Shown here: piece after piece, positions 1-6,518 of the stretch
Position numbering within the stretch: the stretch's first letter is position 1
Layout of the letters: each line of letters starts with the position of its first letter
NCBI GenBank assembly: GCA_965661115.1
Contig: CBFICO010000053.1
Coordinates: forward strand, 1 to 17,241
Direction of reading: 5' to 3'
Source of the DNA: UBA6770 sp965661115
Lineage (GTDB): Bacteria; Bacteroidota; Bacteroidia; Flavobacteriales_G; Salibacteraceae
Length of the DNA: 17,241 nucleotides
Notes under the pieces: generated by a model
Told to the model about the DNA's origin: nothing
The model's input: only the letters and a program-made list of their open reading frames with translations
The model's database searches: none
Translations under genes and position numbers: made by a program

Positions 1-631
1 GGTCTGCCGAAGCTATTGGAGTATCTAAATCTTTCTTTCTAAAAACTACGGTATTTCTATTGTCTCTAATAAATACAGGTGCTCTGTAGTATTTCTCCAA
101 TTCCTTAAAACTTACTCTGGGCGTATAGTCCAAGGTAATTTTTACAGGCGAAAACTTTTTGTTTGTCAGCGCTTCGTATTCTTTCAACAAGAAAAACAAG
201 GAACCTTCCAAGGTATGCTGAAAAGTTTCTTCGGAGTTCGATCTCCAGGTTCTATCAAAATTAAAAATCAACTCGTATGCGTATTCCGTCTCTTCCAAAC
301 GCATTGGTAGTGAATCGCAACCAAGCATAGCATAGTTGCACGCCAACACCACTGCATCTTTAAAGGTTTTACAATTCTGTGCAATTTGAAGCATTAATCC
401 CGCCGCTGTTAAACTCATCGATTGAGTCATGTGAATACCCAACAACGGGTCTTTCACCTCTTTTAATGCGGTTTCGAAAGTTTTATTAAAATCTTTATAA
501 TCAACTCTACAGTCTTTAGATTTTAACTCATCCTCTGCTCTACCTGTTACACTTAATAGTGTTGACTTTGAAGCTCCTCTTGATGAAGCTTGCTCTATAA
601 TGTTGTGTAAAAATCTACCGTTGAATGCCAT
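1..631 (-). CDS. AraC-family transcriptional regulator, N-terminal part (partial)
   Basis: This gene reads leftward from an ATG at 631-629 and runs off the left edge, giving about 210 codons without a stop. The translation begins MAFNGRFLHNIIEQASSRG. It resembles the N-terminal ligand-binding domain of AraC/OruR-type regulators (the Pfam 'Arabinose_bd' type). The best evidence is the segment around residues 160-210, where FSPVKITLDYTPRVSFKEL is followed by a YYRAPVFI and a KKDLDTPIASAD element. That matches the family pattern of a histidine/proline-rich strand, 'LE..YGAPV.F', then 'LD.PL..AD'. No signal peptide or membrane segment is visible, so it should be cytoplasmic. The DNA-binding helix-turn-helix domain expected at the C-terminus would lie outside the window, so the regulator call rests on the sensor domain alone. 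It is divergent from the SRPBCC gene at 742, a possible but unproven target. The ligand is unknown. Confidence 0.72.
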   Translation of the reverse strand, partial: MAFNGRFLHNIIEQASSRGASKSTLLSVTGRAEDELKSKDCRVDYKDFNKTFETALKEVKDPLLGIHMTQSMSLTAAGLMLQIAQNCKTFKDAVVLACNYAMLGCDSLPMRLEETEYAYELIFNFDRTWRSNSEETFQHTLEGSLFFLLKEYEALTNKKFSPVKITLDYTPRVSFKELEKYYRAPVFIRDNRNTVVFRKKDLDTPIASAD

Positions 632-741
632 GTCGCTAAAATAGATTCGATGACGTAAAGTGGTAAAACAACGGCGGAAAATGAATAACAAAAGATTGTT
701 GATTTCCGGACTTTTGAATTAATCTTTAAAACGGTAGCGAA

Positions 742-1191
742 ATGAGCTTACAAAAAACAATTAGAACAGAGATTATTATTAATGCATCAGCAAAGCAAGT
801 ATGGAGCATACTTATCGATAATCACAACTATACGAAATGGAATCCTTTGGTTATAAAATCTGAAGGAGAAATAAAGAAAGGAAATACCATAATAAACACC
901 TTGATGAATGGTGGTAAAACCATGGTATTCAAACCTTGCATTACCGAATTGGAAGAAAATAAAAAGTTCGGGTGGGTCGGTAACCTATGGTTTAAGGGGC
1001 TATTTGACGGGGAACATATTTTTGAGTTAAAAAAGATTTCGCACAATCAAACTAAGCTCAAACATTCCGAAAGCTTCAGAGGAATACTTTCAAGTTTTAT
1101 TTTCAGTTCAATAAAGGAAGATACGGTAGTTGGATTTAACTCCATGAATGCTGCGCTGAAGAAAGAAGCTGAATTATCTTTTAGAAGTTAA
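742..1191 (+). CDS. SRPBCC-fold (START/polyketide cyclase-like) domain protein
   Basis: A 149-residue soluble protein that is almost entirely one SRPBCC domain, a helix-grip fold with a hydrophobic cavity for lipids or other small apolar ligands. Visible hallmarks are the opening strand with 'INASAKQVWSILIDNHNYTKWNP' character (residues about 13-36), the central 'FGWVGNLWFKGLFDGEHIFEL' pattern, the 'KHSESFRGIL' strand, and the C-terminal amphipathic helix ending in 'MNAALKKEAE'. This version resembles the stand-alone polyketide cyclase/dehydrase-like family, for which ligand and reaction are generally unknown, so no enzyme activity is claimed. No signal peptide is present. The start is the first ATG in frame; no Shine-Dalgarno is seen, as is common in Bacteroidota. 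It is divergent from the AraC-type gene and separated by 49 bases from the metal permease, so it may be its own transcription unit. Confidence 0.85.
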   Translation: MSLQKTIRTEIIINASAKQVWSILIDNHNYTKWNPLVIKSEGEIKKGNTIINTLMNGGKTMVFKPCITELEENKKFGWVGNLWFKGLFDGEHIFELKKISHNQTKLKHSESFRGILSSFIFSSIKEDTVVGFNSMNAALKKEAELSFRS

Positions 1192-1228
1192 GCTATATTA
1201 AACAGACAGTTTGCTTTTCTGCTTGCTA

Positions 1229-1236
1229 TAACTTCG
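1229..1236 (+). promoter_or_regulatory. Candidate -7 promoter box (TAACTTCG) for the metal permease gene
   Basis: TAACTTCG differs at one position from the Bacteroidota -7 consensus TAnnTTTG. It lies only 4 bases before the ATG at 1241, so a transcript from it would be nearly leaderless. A TTTG occurs upstream at 1210-1213, but its 15-base spacing is shorter than usual for a -33 element. The same 11 bases, TAACTTCGCGC, occur at 6477-6487 before the dihydrolipoyl dehydrogenase gene, which supports a shared functional motif. Confidence 0.35.
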
Positions 1237-1240
1237 CGCC

Positions 1241-2464
1241 ATGGAGTTAATATCAACTTATTTTAATGAGGTTTGGAGCATTACCAAAGAACTTGCCCCG
1301 TACTTGCTATTGGGGTTGGTAATAGCGGGACTTTTAGAACTTTTTGTTAAACGATCTTTTGTATTAAAACACTTAGGTAAAAACAATTTTAGCAGCACGC
1401 TTAAAGCCGCAATTCTTGGAGTTCCCCTCCCCTTATGCTCTTGTGGAGTAATACCTACCGGGGTTTCCTTTAAAAATCAAGGTGCATCAAACGGAGCTAC
1501 TGTAAGTTTTTTGATTTCCACCCCCCAAACTGGAATTGACTCTATTTTAGTGACTTACTCCATGTTGTCGGGTCCGTGGGCTTTGTTTAGACCTTTTGTT
1601 GCATTTGTTAGTGGAGTTTTTGGTGGTTGGTTCACTGGAAGCATTACACAAAAAGAATCGGACATGAATGAGCAAGTTATCCAAGAAGAGGATAACAGAC
1701 CAATTACCTTAAAACGCTTTTTTGAATATTCATTTCACTCTTTTTTAGGAGATATTAGTCGCCCACTCGTTGTTGGCGTATTGCTAGCTGCCGGAATCAC
1801 TCTGCTTGTTCCAGATAGCCTTTTTACACAGTACCTTACATCTCCTAATTTGAACATGCTCATTATTTTGATTGCGTCAATTCCATTGTATTTATGCGCG
1901 ACAGGTTCCATACCCATTGGGGCTGCTCTGTTGGCTAAAGGCCTTTCTCCAGGAGCGGTGTTGGTGTTTTTAATGGCAGGTCCTGCAACAAATGCCGCCA
2001 CCATTACGGTACTATGGAATGCTTTGGGTAAAAAAACCACCATGTTATATGTTGCTACTATTAGCTTTTTCGCCTTGCTTTTTGGGTATATCATGAATAC
2101 TTATTTTCCTAGCGGTTGGTTTCAAATACTTCCCGGAGCCGCTCATAATCAACAGCATTTAATTCCTCGCTGGTTAGAGATTTTTTCCGCGTTCGTTTTA
2201 ATAGGTAGTATACTTTTGATTGAGTTTAAAAAATTAAAAAACAAGCTAATGGCTAAAGATTCTAATGCACCAAACGAATACAAAATTGAAGGCATGACCT
2301 GCAATCACTGTAAAGCTAATGTTGAGAAAGCCCTTGGCAGCATGCAAGGTATAAATAGCGTTGAAGTATCACTTGAAAAAGGTTCTGCCAAAGTTGAAGG
2401 AGATGCTTCTGCAGAAAGCATAAAACTCGCCATTGAGCAAGCTGGATATAAATTTATTGGATAA
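1241..2464 (+). CDS. SO_0444-type Cu/Zn efflux permease with C-terminal HMA domain
   Basis: A 407-residue inner-membrane protein with two halves. Residues about 1-330 form an ArsP/DUF318-type permease with roughly eight hydrophobic segments. It carries the signature PLPLCSCGVIPTG (C66 and C68) in the first half and a related element IPLYLCATGSIPIG (C219) in the second half, followed by 'MAGPATNAATI'. This internal pseudo-symmetry is typical of the family. Residues about 345-407 form a heavy-metal-associated domain with GMTCNHC (C354, C357), the metal-binding CxxC. This architecture matches the family annotated as SO_0444 Cu/Zn efflux transporters, so export of a soft metal (copper, zinc or similar) is the likely role, with the HMA domain receiving or sensing the ion. 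Which metal is exported cannot be told from sequence. A PH-domain gene follows after 9 bases and is probably cotranscribed. No metal-responsive regulator is adjacent. Confidence 0.88.
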   Translation: MELISTYFNEVWSITKELAPYLLLGLVIAGLLELFVKRSFVLKHLGKNNFSSTLKAAILGVPLPLCSCGVIPTGVSFKNQGASNGATVSFLISTPQTGIDSILVTYSMLSGPWALFRPFVAFVSGVFGGWFTGSITQKESDMNEQVIQEEDNRPITLKRFFEYSFHSFLGDISRPLVVGVLLAAGITLLVPDSLFTQYLTSPNLNMLIILIASIPLYLCATGSIPIGAALLAKGLSPGAVLVFLMAGPATNAATITVLWNALGKKTTMLYVATISFFALLFGYIMNTYFPSGWFQILPGAAHNQQHLIPRWLEIFSAFVLIGSILLIEFKKLKNKLMAKDSNAPNEYKIEGMTCNHCKANVEKALGSMQGINSVEVSLEKGSAKVEGDASAESIKLAIEQAGYKFIG

Positions 2465-2473
2465 TCACTCGAC

Positions 2474-2848
2474 ATGAAAATTGATTTATTAGCAGTATTT
2501 AGCGTAACTAAGGAAGAAGATATTGAAAGTAGTAGAGCTAAAATTGAGTCGCTATTGCTACAAGATGAAATCATTGAAATGGCGTACTCACATACCCGCG
2601 ATAAGGTATGGTTTACCAATAATCGCATAATTGCAATGGACGTTCAAGGAATAACGGGCAGTAAAAAAGAATACCGATCTTTTCCATACAAAAACATTAC
2701 TTCTTTTTCTGTAGAAACAGCCGGCACCTTTGATGGCGACAGTGATTTTAAAATTTGGGTTTCAGGTGTTGGTTTGTTTGAAATTAAGTTTTACCGCAAA
2801 CTAGACATTAAAAAAATTGGCAAATACCTGAGCGAAAAAGTGTTGTAG
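2474..2848 (+). CDS. Bacterial PH-domain protein (bPH_1 type)
   Basis: A 124-residue protein without signal peptide or membrane segment that matches the bacterial pleckstrin-homology-like family (PF08000 type). The pattern 'LLLQDEIIEMAYSHTRDKVWFTNNRIIAMD' (about 27-56) is followed by QGITGSKKEYRSFPYKNI, a 'FSVETAGTFDGDSDFKIWV' strand pair, and a short C-terminal helix. These are the conserved RD..FT..R, G.TG.K..Y.S.PY and ETAGTFD.D elements. Function in this family is largely unknown. Some members form ring-like oligomers, but no lipid-binding role is shown here. It starts 9 bases after the metal permease stop, so the two are probably cotranscribed. That pairing does not prove a role in metal handling. 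Confidence 0.85.
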   Translation: MKIDLLAVFSVTKEEDIESSRAKIESLLLQDEIIEMAYSHTRDKVWFTNNRIIAMDVQGITGSKKEYRSFPYKNITSFSVETAGTFDGDSDFKIWVSGVGLFEIKFYRKLDIKKIGKYLSEKVL

Positions 2849-2886
2849 CAATCTTTAAAAACGGACTAAACAATACTTTAAAAATC

Positions 2887-2894
2887 TATATTTG
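2887..2894 (+). promoter_or_regulatory. Candidate -7 promoter box (TATATTTG) for pyrRB
   Basis: TATATTTG is an exact match to the Bacteroidota -7 consensus TAnnTTTG and ends 9 bases before the pyrR ATG at 2904. No TTG is seen at the expected -33 distance, so the upstream half is weak. The predicted leader of a few bases leaves no room for a PyrR-type attenuator. The last three bases, TTG at 2892-2894, are also in frame with pyrR and could be mistaken for its start. Confidence 0.5.
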
Positions 2895-2903
2895 CCCCTT
2901 GAA

Positions 2904-3452
2904 ATGCAGAGCAGGACAATAATAGATAGCAAAGGAGTAAATCTTACCATTACTCGCCTTTGTTTCCAGCTCATTGAAAACCACCATGACTTTAACAACA
3001 CTATTTTAGTAGCGCTTCAACCAAGAGGAATTTTCTTGTTAGAGCGCATAATTGCCAAACTGAAAGAACTGAAGCCATCACTTGACCCTAAAACTGGTTC
3101 ATTAGATATTACCTTTTATCGCGACGATTTTAGAAGAGGGAGCACTCCTCTTGTGGCGAGTAAAACAAATATGGAGCATAACATTGAAGGCAGACGCGTG
3201 GTAATAGTTGATGACGTACTTTACACTGGAAGAAGTGTTCGATCTGCATTAGATGCCCTACTCGATTTTGGTCGACCCATTCAGGTTGAGTTGCTCGTTT
3301 TTGTGGACAGACGTTTTAAAAGACATCTACCAATTCAACCCGAATATGTTGGAAGTCGCGTAGATAGCCTAAACTCCGAACGGGTGATTGTAAATTGGGG
3401 GAAAACCGACGGAAAAGATGAAGTTCAATTATACACAATAGATGAAAAATGA
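2904..3452 (+). CDS. pyrR: PyrR: pyrimidine regulator / uracil phosphoribosyltransferase
   Basis: A 182-residue type I phosphoribosyltransferase-fold protein. It contains the PRPP-binding loop VVIVDDVLYTGRSVR (residues 99-113), the 'VALQPRGIFLLERI' N-terminal strand, and the 'LDITFYRDDFRR' hood region characteristic of PyrR. Known members convert uracil and PRPP to UMP, and in Firmicutes they bind pyr mRNA to control attenuation. The enzyme activity is the safer inference here because no attenuator-like hairpin is present upstream. The ATG at 2904 is preferred over an in-frame TTG at 2892, because that TTG is the end of a TATATTTG promoter box. The 3' end overlaps pyrB by 4 bases (ATGA), so the two are translationally coupled in a pyrimidine operon. 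Confidence 0.92.
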   Translation: MQSRTIIDSKGVNLTITRLCFQLIENHHDFNNTILVALQPRGIFLLERIIAKLKELKPSLDPKTGSLDITFYRDDFRRGSTPLVASKTNMEHNIEGRRVVIVDDVLYTGRSVRSALDALLDFGRPIQVELLVFVDRRFKRHLPIQPEYVGSRVDSLNSERVIVNWGKTDGKDEVQLYTIDEK

Positions 3453-4378
3453 GTGAATTAAGTGTAGATCATTTAATTGGAATTAAATCACTAAAGCCTA
3501 GTGATATTAACCTCATTTTTGAAACTGCCGATAATTTTAAGCAAGTAATTAATCGACCGATAAAAAAAGTTCCTACCCTAAGAGATATAACCGTTGCCAA
3601 CCTCTTTTTCGAGAACTCAACTAGAACAAAGCTCTCCTTTGAGCTCGCCGAAAAACGACTGTCAGCCGATGTTATCAACTTTGCTGCTGGTTCGTCTTCT
3701 GTAAGTAAAGGAGAAACACTTGTTGACACGGTAAACAACATATTGGCCATGAAGGTGGATATGGTAGTGATGCGCCACCCACATCCTGGCGCAAGTGTGT
3801 TTTTAAGCGAACGAGTAAATAGCAGAATAATTAACGCTGGTGATGGAGCACATGAGCATCCTACCCAAGCCTTACTTGATGCATATTCAATTAGAGAAAA
3901 GCTTGGCGACGTTGCAGGAAAAAAAGTGGTAATTGTTGGCGATATACTTCACTCTCGTGTGGCAATGAGCAATATTTTCTGCCTACAAAAACTTGGAGCT
4001 GAAGTTATGGTTTGCGGTCCTACTACACTTATTCCAAAATACATTCACAAACTGGGAGTAAAAGTTGAACACGATTTGATAAAGGCACTCAACTGGTGCG
4101 ATATAGCAAACATGCTTCGTATTCAAATGGAAAGATTGGATATTTCTTATTTCCCGAGTTTAAGAGAATACACTATGCAGTTTGGCTTAACTACTGAGAT
4201 ACTCAATAAGCTGGATAAAAAAATAACGGTAATGCACCCCGGACCAATAAATCGAGGAGTTGAAATTTCGAGTGCTGTAGCCGATTCGGAGCAAGCTATA
4301 ATTCTTAACCAAGTTGAGAATGGTGTTGCAGTTAGAATGGCGATTTTATATCTGTTGGCTCAAAAAATCGAACGATAA
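3449..4378 (+). CDS. pyrB: Aspartate carbamoyltransferase catalytic subunit
   Basis: A 309-residue cytosolic enzyme that joins carbamoyl phosphate and L-aspartate to form N-carbamoyl-L-aspartate, an early step of de novo pyrimidine synthesis. The carbamoyl-phosphate site FFENSTRTK (S57-T58-R59-T60 within residues 53-61) is complete. So are MRHPHPGA, GDGAHEHPTQALLDAY (starting at G131) and the C-terminal HPGPINRG (H263-P266). Length is normal for PyrB. The STRT and HPTQ context favours aspartate over ornithine carbamoyltransferase. The ATG overlaps the pyrR stop. No regulatory subunit gene pyrI and no pyrC follow, so the rest of the pathway is elsewhere and the enzyme is probably an unregulated trimer or is controlled transcriptionally. 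Confidence 0.96.
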   Translation: MSELSVDHLIGIKSLKPSDINLIFETADNFKQVINRPIKKVPTLRDITVANLFFENSTRTKLSFELAEKRLSADVINFAAGSSSVSKGETLVDTVNNILAMKVDMVVMRHPHPGASVFLSERVNSRIINAGDGAHEHPTQALLDAYSIREKLGDVAGKKVVIVGDILHSRVAMSNIFCLQKLGAEVMVCGPTTLIPKYIHKLGVKVEHDLIKALNWCDIANMLRIQMERLDISYFPSLREYTMQFGLTTEILNKLDKKITVMHPGPINRGVEISSAVADSEQAIILNQVENGVAVRMAILYLLAQKIER

Positions 4379-4410
4379 CAAGAAAGGATTCCATACTTTA
4401 ACTCTATTAT

Positions 4411-4418
4411 TATATTTG
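4411..4418 (+). promoter_or_regulatory. Candidate -7 promoter box (TATATTTG) before the STAS gene
   Basis: TATATTTG exactly matches TAnnTTTG and lies 25 bases before the ATG at 4444, inside the 65-base gap after pyrB. No convincing -33 TTG is visible. If real, it separates the STAS, T9SS protein and RNase Z unit from the pyrRB unit. Confidence 0.45.
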
Positions 4419-4443
4419 ATATCATCACCTTAAAAAACAAAGA

Positions 4444-4812
4444 ATGGATTTTAAAGTTGAGAAATTAGAACACTGCACTGCTATCCATGTAGAGAATAGT
4501 AAATTAAATGCGGTAATGTCGCCTGAGTTAAAAAACATTTTTACAGAAGCCATTCAAAATAATGAATCAAAAAACCTTGTTCTAAATATTGAAAAATGTG
4601 CTTACTGTGATTCAAGCGGATTGAGTGCAATTTTGGTAGGACATCGTGTTGCTAAAAATGCAGGAGGAACAATTGTAATTTGTGGTGCTTCTGATATGGT
4701 TGATAATTCAATAAGACTTTCAAAACTCGATTCTATTCTTAACCTAACCCCTACCTTTCCTGAGGCGTTAGATATGGTAATGATGATGGAAATTGAAAAA
4801 GGGTTTGAATAA
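4444..4812 (+). CDS. STAS-domain protein (anti-sigma factor antagonist-like)
   Basis: A 122-residue single-domain protein of the SpoIIAA/RsbV STAS type. The conserved loop and helix CDSSGLSAILVGHRVAKNAGG includes DSSG at residues 56-59, whose first serine corresponds to the phosphorylation site in SpoIIAA. The following helix and the 'GTIVICGASDMVDNSIRLSKLDSIL' strand-helix pair complete the fold. In characterised systems such proteins are phosphorylated by a GHKL serine kinase and dephosphorylated by a PP2C phosphatase, which switches binding to an anti-sigma factor. No kinase, phosphatase or sigma factor gene is in the window, so its partner is unknown. Its stop overlaps the next start by one base (TAATG), so it is coupled to the secreted protein and probably to rnz. 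Confidence 0.85.
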   Translation: MDFKVEKLEHCTAIHVENSKLNAVMSPELKNIFTEAIQNNESKNLVLNIEKCAYCDSSGLSAILVGHRVAKNAGGTIVICGASDMVDNSIRLSKLDSILNLTPTFPEALDMVMMMEIEKGFE

Positions 4813-5534
4813 TGTCTAGAATACTGGCAATTCCGTTTGCCTTCCTACTTACGTCATTTTTTACTTTAGGTGTAAAAGCACAGTGTACACCAGATAATTC
4901 ACATACCGAATTTGGAGCATATAGCAGTTTAGGTAAAAATAAATTGCCTAATGCGTGGGTAGATTCAACATTCGATGAAACGGTTACCATTGTTGTTCCT
5001 GCTACATTTCAGGGGTTTGCAATTATTAAGGTTACATTAAAAGATGCTCCACGTTTATACACAGGTTTAAGCTATAGTTGCAACCCAAGCAGCTGTGTTT
5101 ATCTAGGAGGATCAAATGGCTGCATTAAGATTTCAGGAAAGCCTACTGATCCAAAGCAAGCCAATCAAAAAACAGTTGATTTAGAATTAAACATAGTAAC
5201 CGATATTGTAACCTTCGACACTAGCCTGGCCATTGAATTTGATTTGCTTGATTCGGCTTCATTGCGCGTAATTTCACCCAAAGCAATCGAGGATTTTAGG
5301 TTATTTCCAAATCCAGCAGATAAAAAACTTGAGCTTCTTCTACCTGCTGCCAACAGCAGTTTTGAAATCACTGTTTCGGATTTAAATGGAAAAATTGTAA
5401 AACAATTTATTGGTGTTAATAATGAATCAACTTCCGTGGAGATAATCACGGAACAATACAAACCAGGAATTTATTTTATTGAGTTAAAACAAGATGCCGC
5501 TGTTATTCGGAAAAAATTATTGATTCAGCATTAA
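4812..5534 (+). CDS. Small secreted protein with T9SS type A C-terminal sorting domain
   Basis: A 240-residue exported protein of unknown function. Residues 1-23 form a Sec signal peptide (hydrophobic core LAIPFAFLLTSFFTLG) with likely cleavage after VKA at A23. The mature part has just four cysteines (C25, C90, C95, C104), allowing two disulfides. It begins CTPDNSHTEFGAYS, followed by 'LPNAWVDSTFDETVTIVVPA', a pattern I associate with Bacteroidota secreted proteins of this size. Residues about 163-240 are a type A sorting domain: RLFPNPADKK, 'FEITVSDLNGKIV', 'YKPGIYFIEL' and the terminal basic KKLLI. The expected fate is transport across the outer membrane by the type IX system and release or surface attachment. 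It overlaps the STAS gene by one base and lies one base before rnz. No catalytic motif is recognised. Confidence 0.85.
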   Translation: MSRILAIPFAFLLTSFFTLGVKAQCTPDNSHTEFGAYSSLGKNKLPNAWVDSTFDETVTIVVPATFQGFAIIKVTLKDAPRLYTGLSYSCNPSSCVYLGGSNGCIKISGKPTDPKQANQKTVDLELNIVTDIVTFDTSLAIEFDLLDSASLRVISPKAIEDFRLFPNPADKKLELLLPAANSSFEITVSDLNGKIVKQFIGVNNESTSVEIITEQYKPGIYFIELKQDAAVIRKKLLIQH

Positions 5535-5535
5535 T

Positions 5536-6447
5536 ATGACTCCGTTTGAGGTAACAATTCTAGGCTCAAATTCGGCAGTTCCAACTCCCTCCAGACATCC
5601 TACAAGTCAGTTACTTAATATTAACCATCATTACTACCTTATTGATTGTGGTGAAGGAACGCAAATTCAAATGCGGAAATATGGAATCAAATTTCAACGC
5701 ATTGAGCACATCTTCATATCTCATTTGCATGGCGACCATTATTTTGGCTTGATTGGATTGCTAAACACCATGCATTTATTGGGAAGGGAAAAACCTCTGA
5801 CCATTCACGCGACCAGAATGTTACGAGAAATAATTAACATTCAACTCTCTGTGGTAAACACCAAACTAAAATTTGATATTCACTACAATTTCTTGGAAGA
5901 CAATAGCGAAAAGGTAATTCTTAAAGATGCTAATGTTGAAGTTACCGCTACACCGGTAAACCACCGTATTGCTTGCTTTGGTTTTGTCTTTGAAGAAGTT
6001 GAACGCTCACTCAATTTGAAGAAAGAAGCATTGCAAGAATTAAAACTGGGTGTAGAAGAAATTAAGCTTCTCAAATCGGGTAAAAGCATCGAACGAGCCG
6101 GAGAAACCATTTTACCTGAGGACGTTGCAGAAACCCCCAGTCCATTGCGCAAATACGCTTTTATAACCGATACCAAACCAGATGAAAGTTATTTTAAGGC
6201 AATATCAAACAGCGATTTACTTTACCATGAATCGACGTTTGCCGGTGATAATGAGCAACGTGCTGAAGATACTTTTCATACCACCAACGTACAAGCCGCC
6301 GAAATAGCCATTAAAACGAATTGTAAAAAATTGCTCTTAGGTCATTTTAGCACGCGTTACACCAAACTCGAGCCCATTAAAGAAGAAGCAAGAACGGTTT
6401 TCCCAAACACCGAATTAGCTATTGAAGGAAGTACATTTTCAATTTGA
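5536..6447 (+). CDS. rnz: Ribonuclease Z (tRNA 3'-processing endonuclease)
   Basis: A 303-residue metallo-beta-lactamase-fold nuclease of the short RNase Z class, which cuts pre-tRNA 3' trailers in the cytoplasm. All zinc ligands are visible: HLHGDH (H63, H65, D67, H68), H143 in VNHRIACFG, D212 in FITDTK and H270 in LLGHFSTRY, together with the HEST element typical of the family. The N-terminal 'LGSNSAVPTPSRHPTSQLL' strand is also characteristic, and the length is close to that of Bacillus RNase Z. The gene starts one base after the stop of the T9SS cargo gene, so it is in the same transcript as that gene and the STAS gene. No separate promoter is visible. Confidence 0.96.
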   Translation: MTPFEVTILGSNSAVPTPSRHPTSQLLNINHHYYLIDCGEGTQIQMRKYGIKFQRIEHIFISHLHGDHYFGLIGLLNTMHLLGREKPLTIHATRMLREIINIQLSVVNTKLKFDIHYNFLEDNSEKVILKDANVEVTATPVNHRIACFGFVFEEVERSLNLKKEALQELKLGVEEIKLLKSGKSIERAGETILPEDVAETPSPLRKYAFITDTKPDESYFKAISNSDLLYHESTFAGDNEQRAEDTFHTTNVQAAEIAIKTNCKKLLLGHFSTRYTKLEPIKEEARTVFPNTELAIEGSTFSI

Positions 6448-6476
6448 TAATTATCCAATTACCAAACTGAATTATT

Positions 6477-6484
6477 TAACTTCG
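6477..6484 (+). promoter_or_regulatory. Candidate -7 promoter box (TAACTTCG) for lpdA
   Basis: This one-mismatch version of TAnnTTTG sits in the 71-base gap between rnz and lpdA, 34 bases before the ATG at 6519. Extended to TAACTTCGCGC (6477-6487), it repeats the sequence found directly before the metal permease gene (1229-1239). No matching -33 element is seen. Confidence 0.35.
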
Positions 6485-6518
6485 CGCAGCTAAAAACAAA
6501 CACATAAAAACTCGATAT

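Noticed and set aside
1735..2094. Open frame of 119 codons on the minus strand inside the metal permease gene
   Set aside because: It lies fully within a gene with strong family motifs on the other strand, and its translation shows no recognisable domain. Similar antisense frames at 828-1046, 3469-3750, 5165-5461, 5883-6176, 7085-7345 and 11609-11806 were dropped for the same reason.
2305..2628. Minus-strand open frame spanning the permease and PH-domain gene junction
   Set aside because: Both plus-strand genes are well supported by family motifs, and the antisense product is low-complexity and serine-rich with no motif.
721..2864. Near-identical AATCTTTAAAACGG (721-734) and AATCTTTAAAAACGG (2850-2864) upstream of two genes
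   Set aside because: The shared core is mostly A/T, differs by one inserted base, and is at different distances from the starts. Chance similarity in AT-rich DNA is a sufficient explanation.
3449..4378. Ornithine carbamoyltransferase as an alternative for pyrB
   Set aside because: The adjacent overlapping pyrR and the HPTQALLDAY and HPGPINRG motifs favour aspartate carbamoyltransferase.
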